From NCBI RefSeq assembly GCF_008369125.1, contig NZ_VOAY01000002.1:62001-126000 (forward strand): a DNA stretch of 64,000 nucleotides, in the 5' to 3' direction. The stretch is from Allopusillimonas sp008369125 (GTDB lineage Bacteria > Pseudomonadota > Gammaproteobacteria > Burkholderiales > Burkholderiaceae_B). Below are positions 18,742-27,293 of this stretch, piece by piece. The notes beneath the pieces were generated by a model. That model was not told the origin of the DNA and searched no databases. It saw nothing but the letters and a program-made list of their open reading frames with translations. Each line of letters opens with the position of its first letter. Position 1 is the first letter of the stretch. Both the position numbers and the translations under genes were made by a program.

Positions 18742-19343
18742 TTCAACCCTGCTATATCTACATAAAAACCGTCAACAGGCGGGTAGGCTTGCTGCATCCA
18801 CGCTAGCCCGCCCTGAGCGACCCAAACAGCAGTAGCCACACGAGAAACCGCCACTAATGCGCTTAAGTCTTCATCCCGCAAGGCATTGCGCGCCTGAGCA
18901 GCCATAATGATCTGGCCAATAAACTTACCCTGCCAGATCAACGGTGCAAATATGGTTGCGCCCATTCGGGCGGTCTTCAGATACTGTCGAAACTCAGGGT
19001 GCTCATCGGTGTTCTTCAGGATCAGTTTTTTCTTGGTCGCGTAAACAATGCCTGGATGCCCGCCATCAATAGGCACCAGCAACCGCTTCTGCTCAGAAGG
19101 GAAGCCAACGCCTCCCACCAGCATATGAAAGCGCTCATCCGGCGTGACAAAAAATGCACCAGCCACAAAAATATCTTGTTCACCCGGTTTCAGCGCGCCC
19201 TCTTTCATGTGCGCATTATGGTCACCCAGCCGAGTATGACAAGCCTGCATCAACGCTTCAATAGCCGCTTCAGCGCCAGAAGCGTTCAAAGCATCTTGGC
19301 CTGCTTGCTCCAGTAAAGCCAGCACTTCGCAATCATTATTCAC
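18738..19343 (-). CDS. GAF-domain protein within the TRAP operon
   Basis: About 201 residues, cytoplasmic, no DNA-binding or catalytic domain visible. The fold features are VAGAFFVTPDERFHMLVGG, GHPGIVYATKKKLILKN, and FAPLIWQGKFIGQIIMAAQA, which is a GAF sensor pattern. I chose the GTG at 19343 because GGAGACAAAA precedes it; the ATG at 19418 would put a strong RNA hairpin (19391-19416) inside the coding sequence. It overlaps the permease start by 4 bp. GAF proteins bind small ligands; this one may sense the transported compound or its CoA ester (inference). Confidence 0.8.
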   Translation of the reverse strand: MNNDCEVLALLEQAGQDALNASGAEAAIEALMQACHTRLGDHNAHMKEGALKPGEQDIFVAGAFFVTPDERFHMLVGGVGFPSEQKRLLVPIDGGHPGIVYATKKKLILKNTDEHPEFRQYLKTARMGATIFAPLIWQGKFIGQIIMAAQARNALRDEDLSALVAVSRVATAVWVAQGGLAWMQQAYPPVDGFYVDIAGLK

Positions 19344-19390
19344 TTTTGTCTCCGGTGCACCCAGGTTCGTCAGCCGTAAAACGCCTGACA

Positions 19391-19416
19391 GCCCGAACAC
19401 GTTTACGCGTTCGGGC
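19391..19416 (-). terminator. Intercistronic hairpin after the DctP gene
   Basis: GCCCGAAC and GTTCGGGC arms of 8 bp, extendable by CG pairs, lie just after the DctP stop and before the GAF gene. There is no T-run. Such hairpins often stabilise the binding-protein message and reduce read-through to the permease. Confidence 0.7.
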
Positions 19417-19423
19417 ATAAGGG

Positions 19424-20434
19424 TTAAAGCTGTTTCTTTAGTTCTTGAATTTTCTTGACCATCGCACGACCGTCTGTGCCCGACTTGTCGTTCAGGGCGT
19501 ACCAGCTGTCATAGACCGGCTTAATATGCTCAGGCGAAAACAGCCTATCAATTTCAGCCTGAGGCACAAATGTCACATCCATACCTGACTTTTTCAGCAT
19601 TTCAACATTTTTGGCGTTAAACGCTGCGTTGTTTGCAAAATGCTCATCTTCGATCTTACGGAACTCTTGCTCAACCAATGGTTTCAGATCGGCTGGCAAT
19701 TTGTTCCACACGTCTTCATTGACGACAAACGACCAGGTAATGACAGCGCCAATATTCCAGATGGAAACATTCTTTGCGACGCTGGAAAAGCCAATACCAT
19801 TGGCTGTTCCCACAGAGGTCATCACCACATCAACAATGCCGCGCTGCAGAGCGGGCACGATTTCACCGAAAGGAACCGCTGTGGGTGCTGCGCCAACCTG
19901 CAACATTAAATCAGCGGCACTGTTGTTGTGTACGCGAACCTTCTTGCCCTTAAAGCCTTCTACTGTCAGTAGCGGCTCTTTGGAGATTACGCACTGCAAC
20001 TCAAACACACCTGTTGCCAGCTGGCGGGCGTTGTATTTTTCTTGCCAGACTTTGGCGACAGCACCGCGAATGTAAGGGTCAAGCAGCTTGTGATATGTGG
20101 GTACATCGGTCAGAAGGCCAGGCAACATGCCCACATTTAACAACGGTGCCTCAGCGCTTAGCCAAGGGCCAACGGCAAAGGTGGCATCCAGGCTGCCGTC
20201 TCGTACCGCCGCTGGTTGATCAGGCCCCGCCACGAGGGTGTCATACAACTCAATTTTGAGCCGCCCATTAGTCGCTTTCGAAATGCGCTCAGGCACGGTC
20301 TTGATGGTTTCTACATAGCTGCTACCGGCAGCATTGATGTAACCGACGTTCCAGGTAATCGTTTCTGCGAGGGCGGTCGAACCGATCATTGATGAGACGA
20401 TTGCCGCACAAAACAGATTCTTAAATGTTGACAT
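19424..20434 (-). CDS. TRAP transporter substrate-binding protein (DctP)
   Basis: 336 residues with a signal peptide (MSTFKNLFCAAIVSSMIGST then ALAE; cleavage near 23). Periplasmic. TRAP features: LYDTLVAGPDQPAAVRDG, FKGKKVRVHNN with the conserved arginine that grips carboxylates, and FGEIVPALQRGIVDVV. AAGGATGA precedes the ATG. The operator at 20452-20461 lies 17 bp upstream of the start codon. It feeds the fused permease in the same operon. Confidence 0.93.
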   Translation of the reverse strand: MSTFKNLFCAAIVSSMIGSTALAETITWNVGYINAAGSSYVETIKTVPERISKATNGRLKIELYDTLVAGPDQPAAVRDGSLDATFAVGPWLSAEAPLLNVGMLPGLLTDVPTYHKLLDPYIRGAVAKVWQEKYNARQLATGVFELQCVISKEPLLTVEGFKGKKVRVHNNSAADLMLQVGAAPTAVPFGEIVPALQRGIVDVVMTSVGTANGIGFSSVAKNVSIWNIGAVITWSFVVNEDVWNKLPADLKPLVEQEFRKIEDEHFANNAAFNAKNVEMLKKSGMDVTFVPQAEIDRLFSPEHIKPVYDSWYALNDKSGTDGRAMVKKIQELKKQL

Positions 20435-20451
20435 GTTGTCATCCTTAAATA

Positions 20452-20489
20452 TGTACGTACATACTACGAATCAACACCAGCTCCGTCAA
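20452..20489 (-). promoter_or_regulatory. Promoter and TGTACGTACA operator of the DctP-GAF-DctQM operon
   Basis: On the minus strand TTGACG (20489-20484), 17 bp, TAGTAT (20466-20461). The palindrome TGTACGTACA at 20452-20461 touches the -10 and covers the likely start of transcription, a classic repressor position. Confidence 0.75.
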
Positions 20490-20551
20490 GAAAATCGTTA
20501 TCGGTAATTTCCCTTTATCCGACCTTTTCTTGAGAGAGAGGGTTGCAGGCC

Positions 20552-21706
20552 TTACACGGTATTGCGCGCTACCAGCTGCTTGGCGATAACGGTTTTAAGT
20601 ACTTCATTAGTGCCTTCACCGATGCACATAAGCATGGCGTCACGGTAGTAGCGCTCGATTTCGTACTCCGTTGAATAGCTGTAACCACCAAAGATTCGCA
20701 TGGCTTCTTGCGCGCAGAATACGCCCGCCTCAGAACCAAAATACTTGGCCATGGATGCCTCAAGGTCACAACGCTCGCCTTTGTCGAACTTAAGAGCTGC
20801 ATTACGAATCAACAATCTGGCTGCCTCAACTTGAGTAACCATTTCAGCCAGCTTGAGCTGGATGGCCTGATGCTTCCAGATAGGCTTGCCAAAGGTTTCA
20901 CGTTCCTGGGCGTAGCGCAGTGCGTGTTCGAGAGCCCCTTGCGCTATGCCCGCCCCACGGGATCCGACGTTTATTCGTCCTAGTTCCATGCCACCAGCCG
21001 TCTGGATAAAGCCTTGGCCTTCGACCCCTCCAAGCAGCCTCGAAGCGGGAACCACACAGTTGTCGAACAACAGCTCGCAGGTGTCGATAGACCGGTAGCC
21101 CATCTTGGACAGTTTCTTGACGACCTGGAACCCGGGGCCTTTATCCACAATAAACATGCTCATCCCCTTGTATCGAGGATCAGCATCCGGATTGGTTTTC
21201 GTCAGCAGCAGAACACCATGCCCTTCCCTGCTGTTTGTAATCCAGGTTTTTGCACCGTTGATAACGTAATTGTCACCGTCGCGCTTGGCCATGGTGCGTA
21301 TTGCCTGCAGGTCAGTACCGGTATTTGGCTCAGTCAAGCCCAGACAACCGCGGTATTCGCCACTGGCCATGCGCGGCAGATAAGCACTTTTTTGCTCGGG
21401 CGTACCTGCCCGCTCAATGGCCGACGCCATGATCAGATGCGAGTTGAAGATTCCGGAGGGCGCCATCCAGACGCTGGAGACCTTCATTACAATTTGGGCG
21501 TATGCCCAGGCGGAAAGCCCCAAACCACCATATTCCTGGCCAATGGTGGCACCGAACAACCCTAGCTCTTTCATCTGCTCGACGATCTCATAGGGATATT
21601 CGTCAGCCAGATCAAACTTGCGCGCTACAGGTCGAAGTTCTTTTTCTACCCAATTACCAACGGCGTCGAGTATTGCCACTTCATCTTCTTGGCTCCAACT
21701 GCTCAT
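20552..21706 (-). CDS. Acyl-CoA dehydrogenase
   Basis: 384 residues, standard length. Seen: LGLTEPNTGTDLQAIRT for FAD, KTWITNSREG, and the C-terminal FGGYSYSTEYEIERYYRDA with MCIGEGTNEVLK. Catalytic Glu probably lies in IGEGTNE. The Arg- and Thr-rich pocket residues of dicarboxylyl-CoA dehydrogenases cannot be judged by eye. AGAAGGAAG precedes the ATG at 21706. Third gene of the CitE-MaoC-dehydrogenase unit, 14 bp after the MaoC stop; electrons would pass to EtfAB. Confidence 0.93.
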   Translation of the reverse strand: MSSWSQEDEVAILDAVGNWVEKELRPVARKFDLADEYPYEIVEQMKELGLFGATIGQEYGGLGLSAWAYAQIVMKVSSVWMAPSGIFNSHLIMASAIERAGTPEQKSAYLPRMASGEYRGCLGLTEPNTGTDLQAIRTMAKRDGDNYVINGAKTWITNSREGHGVLLLTKTNPDADPRYKGMSMFIVDKGPGFQVVKKLSKMGYRSIDTCELLFDNCVVPASRLLGGVEGQGFIQTAGGMELGRINVGSRGAGIAQGALEHALRYAQERETFGKPIWKHQAIQLKLAEMVTQVEAARLLIRNAALKFDKGERCDLEASMAKYFGSEAGVFCAQEAMRIFGGYSYSTEYEIERYYRDAMLMCIGEGTNEVLKTVIAKQLVARNTV

Positions 21707-21720
21707 GACGTTCTTCCTTC

Positions 21721-22239
21721 TCAATAGCCGACTTTGTCTTCCACGCTAAAGCCGCGCTTGGCTATCAACATGGTGCGTGTGAATGAACAAACCTGCTTCT
21801 CATCTTGATTAAAGCCAAGCGTCTCAACAGTTACGATGCCGGCTCCAGGTCGCGAGTTAGATTCACGCTTGCCCAAGACTTTGGATTCGGCCAACAGGGT
21901 GTCGCCTGCGTACAGTGGATGTGTCATTTTTATTTCGCCCCAGCCCAGATTGGCGACGGCCTTCTGACTGACGTCGGTCACGCTCATACCCACCATCAGG
22001 CCAACGGTGAAGGGGCTGCAAATAATGCATTGCCCGAATTCACTGGCTTTTGCATATTCTTCATCAAAGTGCATGGGGTGCGTGTTCATGGTGAGCAAGG
22101 TAAACCAGATGTTTTCCGTCTGGGTTACCGTACGGCCCGGGCGATGTTCATACACATCACCCACTTCGAAATCTTCAAAATATCGACCGAAGGTTTCGCG
22201 GTATCGGCCTTCACCTACTTTCTTGACTGTCTGAACCAT
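21721..22239 (-). CDS. MaoC-like (hotdog) dehydratase
   Basis: 172 residues. RYFEDFEVGDVYEHRPGRTV and TQTENIWFTLLTMNTHPMHFDEEYA contain the hydratase-2 motif with the catalytic Asp/Asn-His pair region (TMNTHPMHFD). Adds or removes water across the double bond of an enoyl-CoA. The ATG at 22239 follows GAGGTAATAA. Single-domain proteins of this length beside a CitE-like lyase often act on mesaconyl- or methylmalyl-type CoA esters; that is inference from context. Confidence 0.9.
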   Translation of the reverse strand: MVQTVKKVGEGRYRETFGRYFEDFEVGDVYEHRPGRTVTQTENIWFTLLTMNTHPMHFDEEYAKASEFGQCIICSPFTVGLMVGMSVTDVSQKAVANLGWGEIKMTHPLYAGDTLLAESKVLGKRESNSRPGAGIVTVETLGFNQDEKQVCSFTRTMLIAKRGFSVEDKVGY

Positions 22240-22277
22240 TTTTATTACCTCGTTTAAATTCAAAAAAACTGAGCCTG

Positions 22278-23141
22278 TCAGGACTCAAGATCTGCAGCCA
22301 ACTGGCTGTAACGCATTGTTCTATAAGCCATATCCAGCACTGGCTGGTCTATCATGCGGCCATCAACCATAAGCGCACCACCCTTACTGTTTGTTGCTTG
22401 CTCAATAACTTTTTGGGCGAACGCCACACGATCGGGCGACGGCGCAAATAGCTGCTGAATTGGTTGAACCTGGGTGGGATGAATAGCCGTCTTGCAAGAG
22501 AACCCGAAACTGATTGCGCGGGCAGTCTCATCCGCCAACCCGTCCAGATTGGTGACGTGGATATAGGGCACGTCGAGGGCTGCGACACCTGCCAAACCCG
22601 CAGCAGCAACCAAGCGCTGACGCGCGTAGACCAGGCTGTCCCAGGCGAAGTCAGCTTTGATGCTGGCGCTGAAATCGGCACCACCGAACATCAAAGCGAC
22701 CACATCTGGGGCGGCGGCAATGGACTCGCACGATGACAGGCCACGAGCGCATTCGACCAAGGGGATTAGGTTTTGCTGACCTGGACCAAGCAAGCTCGAC
22801 ACCATTTCAACCGTGGCGGGGGCAGTCACCTTGGGGATCAACACAAACGCTGGGCGTATGCCATGTTCGGCCAGGGTTTGTAATGCGAGAAGGTCTTGCA
22901 ACCCTGCACGGGTTTCCACTGCGTTAATGCGCAGGCCCAGGCGGTAGCCCATGAAATCTTGGCTACTCAATGCATCCATTGCTGCGTTGCGGCCAGCATC
23001 TTTGGATGACTGGGCAACTGCGTCTTCCATATCGATGCAGATTGCATCCACACCAGTTGCCAGCGCCTTCTGATACCGATCGGGGCGGTCTGCCGGAACA
23101 AACAGCAGGCAACGCTTCAGAAAAGATTCTTTGTTGGCCAT
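22278..23141 (-). CDS. HpcH/HpaI aldolase family CoA-ester lyase (CitE-like)
   Basis: 287 residues. KRCLLFVPADRPDRYQKA (start) holds the CoA-site arginine. CIDMEDAVAQSSKD, LRINAVETR, and the metal-site FGGADFSASI are family marks, with KTAIHPTQVQPIQ at the end. Members cleave malyl-, methylmalyl- or citramalyl-CoA to an acyl-CoA and glyoxylate or pyruvate with Mg2+. It is the first gene of its unit, preceded by GGAAGATGA and by the promoter at 23175-23203. It probably performs the final carbon-carbon cleavage of the pathway. Confidence 0.92.
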   Translation of the reverse strand: MANKESFLKRCLLFVPADRPDRYQKALATGVDAICIDMEDAVAQSSKDAGRNAAMDALSSQDFMGYRLGLRINAVETRAGLQDLLALQTLAEHGIRPAFVLIPKVTAPATVEMVSSLLGPGQQNLIPLVECARGLSSCESIAAAPDVVALMFGGADFSASIKADFAWDSLVYARQRLVAAAGLAGVAALDVPYIHVTNLDGLADETARAISFGFSCKTAIHPTQVQPIQQLFAPSPDRVAFAQKVIEQATNSKGGALMVDGRMIDQPVLDMAYRTMRYSQLAADLES

Positions 23142-23174
23142 TCATCTTCCACATAATTTCGCTAAGGTCGAGAA

Positions 23175-23215
23175 AATATAAAAGACCGGACATATAAAGT
23201 CAATATGTACGTACA
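23175..23215 (-). promoter_or_regulatory. Promoter with operators upstream of the CitE-like unit
   Basis: Minus-strand TTGACT (23203-23198), 17 bp, TATATT (23180-23175). A perfect TGTACGTACA (23206-23215) abuts the -35 and a diverged copy, TGTCCGGTCT on the minus strand (23192-23183), lies in the spacer. Confidence 0.78.
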
Positions 23216-23289
23216 TAAAATAATGAAATAGTTGAATTTAAGCCAAATATGGATCGCTACCATCACACCGTTGACTTAACAATGTATCT

Positions 23290-23318
23290 TTGACACTATA
23301 TGTACGTACAATTAATTT
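23290..23318 (+). promoter_or_regulatory. Promoter with operator upstream of the second MmgE/PrpD gene
   Basis: TTGACA (23290-23295), 17-bp spacer, TAATTT (23313-23318). The palindrome TGTACGTACA occupies 23301-23310 inside the spacer, so bound repressor would block polymerase directly. Confidence 0.78.
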
Positions 23319-23386
23319 AATTGAATTTTTTATTGCCTAGGCAGATCACGCCAGGGTTCCAGTTATCTCTACAGGACGCAGCCGCT

Positions 23387-24820
23387 TTGAAAGACACGAC
23401 CTACAACGATTCCATTGAGCGTTTTCTGGACCTAATCCTGAATCAAGGCGGCGCAACAATTGGCCCAGATGCAATCGCATCCGCCAAGATTTTTATGCTG
23501 GACACCGTGGGTGTCATTTGCGCTGGCGCTCAAGCACCAGGGCTGGACAAACTACTCGCGGCTGCAGGGCTCTGGGGTAAAGCAGAGCGCCCCGAACTCG
23601 GCGCAACAGTATGGAATACCGGGCAAGTCATGCCCCCACCGGTCGCTGTCCTGGCAAACGCTTATCAATGCCATGCGCTGGAGTTTGATTGCGTCTACGA
23701 AGAGGGTGTCGTTATCCCAGCTGCACCCATCTTCAGTGCACTCATGTTCAAAGCGGAGCAACTGAGCAATCAAGGCCACCCTCCAGGCGGCGAAGCTCTA
23801 CTCAAAGCATTTGTGGTTGCGGTAGAAGTGTCTTGCAGCCTCGGCCTGGCGGCGAATGGCAGCATGTTTTTCTTCAGACCAGGAACGGCAGGAACATTTG
23901 GGGCACTGGCTGCCATGGCATGTCTGGCCCCTTTGTCCCGAGAACAATTGCGCTATGCCTTCGGTATTGCTTACGCGCAAATGGGCGGAACAATGCAGGC
24001 CCATGAAGAAGGCTCCATGATGCTTGCCATGCAAATGGGTTTTGCGGCACGTAATGCTGTGCAAGCCTACGACATGGCTGCTGCAGGTGTTTCCAGTGCT
24101 GTGCAGGTGCTGGATGGTCGCTTTGGTTATTTCAATAATTTTGAGCACGGAAACAAGCTGCCAGAAGCCATCGCGCAACTCGGCGCGCCCTGGAAGGTAA
24201 CGCGGCTCTCTCACAAACCATTTCCGAGTGGTCGCGTTACCCATGGCACTATCCGCGCCTTGCGTGAACTACGCAACGAACTCGCGCTTGCGCCTGAGCA
24301 GGCCTATGACGCGATCAAAGCGATAACACTGGAGCTTCCTGCCTTGGGCATGCAGCTGGTCGGACGCCCCATGCGTCCCAGCCCCGCACCCAACTATGCC
24401 CGTCTTTGTGTTCCTTTTGTAGCGGCTACCGAGCTTTTATATGGCAGTGTGGACCCAACGAGTTTTTACCCCGATCGACTTGCTGACCCAGCCATTGAAG
24501 CACTTGCGCAAAAGGTTAACGCTGTCGAAGCGGCGCACCCGAATCCCAATGCGTTTTACCCACAAAAACTGATTTTCGAACTGCAGGATGGTCGTGTATT
24601 TGAACGCCCTATTCCTTATGCCTGGGGTCACCCCGACATGCCACTTAACCGCACAGATCGGGAAGAAAAATTCATGCAGTGTTATCGACTTGGTCGCGGC
24701 AACGCCCAAGCCACTCACAGCGAAGAAAAAATCAGTAACATGATCCACTGGTTCGATAACATCGAGTCGCACACCGATTGTCAGGAACTTTTGAAATTTC
24801 TTGCGGTAAGTAATAGCTAG
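23387..24820 (+). CDS. MmgE/PrpD family protein, second copy
   Basis: About 477 residues from the TTG at 23387; the frame opens at a TTG at 23321, but that lies at or before the expected transcription start, whereas 23387 has AGGACG upstream. Family marks: MLDTVGVICAGAQ, LANAYQCHALEFDCVYEEG, PAAPIFSALMFKAEQ, and SHKPFPSGRVTHGTIRAL. It differs strongly from the copy at 14544 and so is not a recent duplicate. Related proteins handle di- and tricarboxylates. Under the same operator as the CitE-like unit across the divergent promoter. Confidence 0.85.
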   Translation: MKDTTYNDSIERFLDLILNQGGATIGPDAIASAKIFMLDTVGVICAGAQAPGLDKLLAAAGLWGKAERPELGATVWNTGQVMPPPVAVLANAYQCHALEFDCVYEEGVVIPAAPIFSALMFKAEQLSNQGHPPGGEALLKAFVVAVEVSCSLGLAANGSMFFFRPGTAGTFGALAAMACLAPLSREQLRYAFGIAYAQMGGTMQAHEEGSMMLAMQMGFAARNAVQAYDMAAAGVSSAVQVLDGRFGYFNNFEHGNKLPEAIAQLGAPWKVTRLSHKPFPSGRVTHGTIRALRELRNELALAPEQAYDAIKAITLELPALGMQLVGRPMRPSPAPNYARLCVPFVAATELLYGSVDPTSFYPDRLADPAIEALAQKVNAVEAAHPNPNAFYPQKLIFELQDGRVFERPIPYAWGHPDMPLNRTDREEKFMQCYRLGRGNAQATHSEEKISNMIHWFDNIESHTDCQELLKFLAVSNS

Positions 24821-25011
24821 CGCATCGACTGGCAATAATCAAAGGAGCATATCAAATGGGTATGAATACAAATAGTGTGCGTGATCAAAGCGACAGCCGG
24901 CGACGCGTGGATACATCATATAGGTGTGTCACACTGGAGCGAGGTGCTTGAAGACTGCGTCGCCATCGCCATTGAGATCAAGTCACCCCCGCGAAAAACC
25001 TGAAACGAAAA
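24821..25011. other. Short region with two weak small frames
   Basis: AGGAG stands before an ATG at 24856 opening a 31-codon frame to 24951. An overlapping frame on the same strand from about 24877 encodes AGDAWIHHIGVSHWSEV and runs on to a stop near 25003. Neither matches a family I know; the second looks more protein-like and may be the tail of a lost gene. Confidence 0.3.
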
Positions 25012-25935
25012 TTAACGCGGTGGGCAACTGCCTGAAGTAATGATAGAGGCCTCATCCCCACCAGGGTTGGTGCCCGGTTTTACTGCCTTGACGCTACGTT
25101 TGACCATAACTCCTAGTCGCGTACCAGCAATGACAAGTGCTAAACCAACTCCGTGCTGCCAGCGAATAACCTCGCCTAGCAGCAGCACAGAAAACAGCAG
25201 ACCAAAAACGGGCACACAATAAAAGAAGACAGCTGCTCTACGTTGCCCAACCTTGGCGACCGAGTAAAACCATGCCAGGTTTGACAGGGCAGTACCGATC
25301 GCACCCGAATACAGCAGCAACATGCCGATCTTGAAATCAATCTGGGCCAAGGGAAAATTAGACCAGCCCTCGAAGACGGCAACATGCAGAGCAAGCAATG
25401 CGGACCCCATCACCTGCACAATAAGCGTTATCTGAAAGGCATCTTCCGATTGTGCCAGCCGCTGCATAATCAGCCCGCCACAAATAAAAGCGCTCATTGC
25501 GACAAAGATAAAAAACTCACCCATGCCCACGGTGGAAATTTCGGCACCGCTGCGACCCGCTATGACAAATGCTACACCACCAAAGCCGATTAACAGCCCA
25601 ACCATAGCCGACCACGACACCTTGTCGCGAAAGGCAATGGCGGCAGCAACGGCCGCAAGGGCGGGATTAAGGGCGATCATAAGCGTCGCATTGCCCGCCG
25701 TTGTCAGATGCAAGCCTTTAATGAAAAACTGCTGATTCAGATAGACGGTAAAGAACCCGCAAGCCAGCATGGCAAACCAACGACGCGTTTCAAACCGCGA
25801 AAAATCTACGCGCTGCCACACCATACACAGCGCCAGCGTGACGGTGGCGAGCATCATGCGCAGCATGACGATCCACAGTTCACTCAAAACCGAAGTGAGG
25901 ATTTTGACGACTGAGAAATTCAGCCCCCAGGACAT
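25012..25935 (-). CDS. EamA-family (DMT) membrane exporter
   Basis: 307 residues, about nine to ten hydrophobic helices in two EamA halves. Seen: GLNFSVVKILTS near the start, LMIALNPALAAVAAAI, GFGGVAFVIAG and the second-half YSGAIGTALSNLAWFYSVAKVG. Exporters of small metabolites. The first ATG (25935) cuts the first helix: the same frame reads INRDRSIFILLTLVTMSWG upstream with no ATG, GTG or TTG, so either an unusual start is used or the original start was lost. It lies just after the TRAP DctM stop. Confidence 0.85.
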   Translation of the reverse strand: MSWGLNFSVVKILTSVLSELWIVMLRMMLATVTLALCMVWQRVDFSRFETRRWFAMLACGFFTVYLNQQFFIKGLHLTTAGNATLMIALNPALAAVAAAIAFRDKVSWSAMVGLLIGFGGVAFVIAGRSGAEISTVGMGEFFIFVAMSAFICGGLIMQRLAQSEDAFQITLIVQVMGSALLALHVAVFEGWSNFPLAQIDFKIGMLLLYSGAIGTALSNLAWFYSVAKVGQRRAAVFFYCVPVFGLLFSVLLLGEVIRWQHGVGLALVIAGTRLGVMVKRSVKAVKPGTNPGGDEASIITSGSCPPR

Positions 25936-25984
25936 GGTGACGAGGGTCAGGAGGATGAAAATCGATCGGTCGCGGTTGATGATG

Positions 25985-27280
25985 CTACCTGCCCATTACA
26001 AACTGCGGAAACCAGGTGGCCACGCCCGGGAAGACCACAATAATCATCGTTGCCAAAACCATAAGTAGAAAAAACGGAATGGCAGCTTTGGCGATGGCCA
26101 TAATGGGCTGGCCGCTCATGTTTTGCAATACAAACAAATTGAACCCTACAGGTGGGCTTACCTGAGCCAGTTCAATCATGATAATAATGTAAACACCAAA
26201 CCAGATTGGATCAAAGCCTGCAGCCTGCACCATAGGCAGCACAACAGATGTCGTCAGCACAATCATGGAAACGCCATCTAGTGCGCAGCCCATAAGCAAA
26301 TAGATCAAGGTCAAAATAGCAATGAGCATATAAGGCGAGAGGTCAAGCGCCACCACCCATGTCGCCAGCGAGGCGGGTATCCCTGTAAAGCCCATAGCCA
26401 CGGTCAAAAAACTGGATGCACCCAAAATAAACATGATCATGCAGCTCATGCGCAATGAGCCGGACAGACTGGCTTTAAAGGTTTCCCAGCTTAGTGATTT
26501 ACCCCACCAGGCAATCAGCAATGCACCCAGCACGCCAAAGGCAGCTGCCTCCGTTGCGGTTGCCAAACCGCCCATCATGGAAAAAAACACAAAGGCGATA
26601 AGCGACACAACCGGAATCAATTCGCGAGAACTGCGGACACGTTGCCGGAAATTCATTTTTATTGTCTGTTTTGGAGTAGCGCCAGGATTCAACAACGAGT
26701 GCACGATGATGTAGCCAGAAAACAGCACCAACAACAAGAGGCCGGGAAGTATCCCCGCCAGAAACATTCTGATAATCGAGACATCTGCTGCAACCGCGTA
26801 CACGATCATGGCAATAGATGGCGGAATCAATATCCCCAGAGTGCCTGCCCCACATAAAGACCCCAGGCTCATCTTTGCGTCGTACCCGCGCTTTTGCAGC
26901 TCAGGCAGCGCTATTTTCGATATCGTGGCACAGGTGGCTGCAGAAGACCCCGATACCGCGCCAAATATGCCACAGCCAAGGACATTTACATGCAGCAGCC
27001 TGCCGGGCAATTTATCCAGCCAGGGTGCAAGGCCAGCGAACATCTGTTCTGCCAGACGTGTACGGTAAAGAATCTCACCCATCCAGATGAACATGGGCAA
27101 TGACGCGAGCGTCATGGATGAATAAGTGTTCCAGTAGGACGTAAACAGATTGAACTCTGGCTTGGTGCTGGAAAAAAAGGCTATGCCAACCCAGGCAACA
27201 ATGCCTAACGTGAAGGAGATCCATATTCCCCCAGCAATTAGAACCACCAGCAGTAAAACTAAAATAGATGCTGCAATCAT
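25985..27280 (-). CDS. TRAP transporter large membrane protein (DctM)
   Basis: 431 residues, standard DctM size, about twelve helices. Marks: LGCGIFGAVSGSSAATCATI, GTLGILIPPSIAMIVYAVA and SPPVGFNLFVLQNMSG. The ATG at 27280 follows AGGGGCATCACC and comes 13 bp after the DctQ stop. Works with DctQ and DctP just upstream to import a carboxylate by ion gradient. Confidence 0.94.
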   Translation of the reverse strand: MIAASILVLLLVVLIAGGIWISFTLGIVAWVGIAFFSSTKPEFNLFTSYWNTYSSMTLASLPMFIWMGEILYRTRLAEQMFAGLAPWLDKLPGRLLHVNVLGCGIFGAVSGSSAATCATISKIALPELQKRGYDAKMSLGSLCGAGTLGILIPPSIAMIVYAVAADVSIIRMFLAGILPGLLLLVLFSGYIIVHSLLNPGATPKQTIKMNFRQRVRSSRELIPVVSLIAFVFFSMMGGLATATEAAAFGVLGALLIAWWGKSLSWETFKASLSGSLRMSCMIMFILGASSFLTVAMGFTGIPASLATWVVALDLSPYMLIAILTLIYLLMGCALDGVSMIVLTTSVVLPMVQAAGFDPIWFGVYIIIMIELAQVSPPVGFNLFVLQNMSGQPIMAIAKAAIPFFLLMVLATMIIVVFPGVATWFPQFVMGR

Positions 27281-27293
27281 GGTGATGCCCCTG

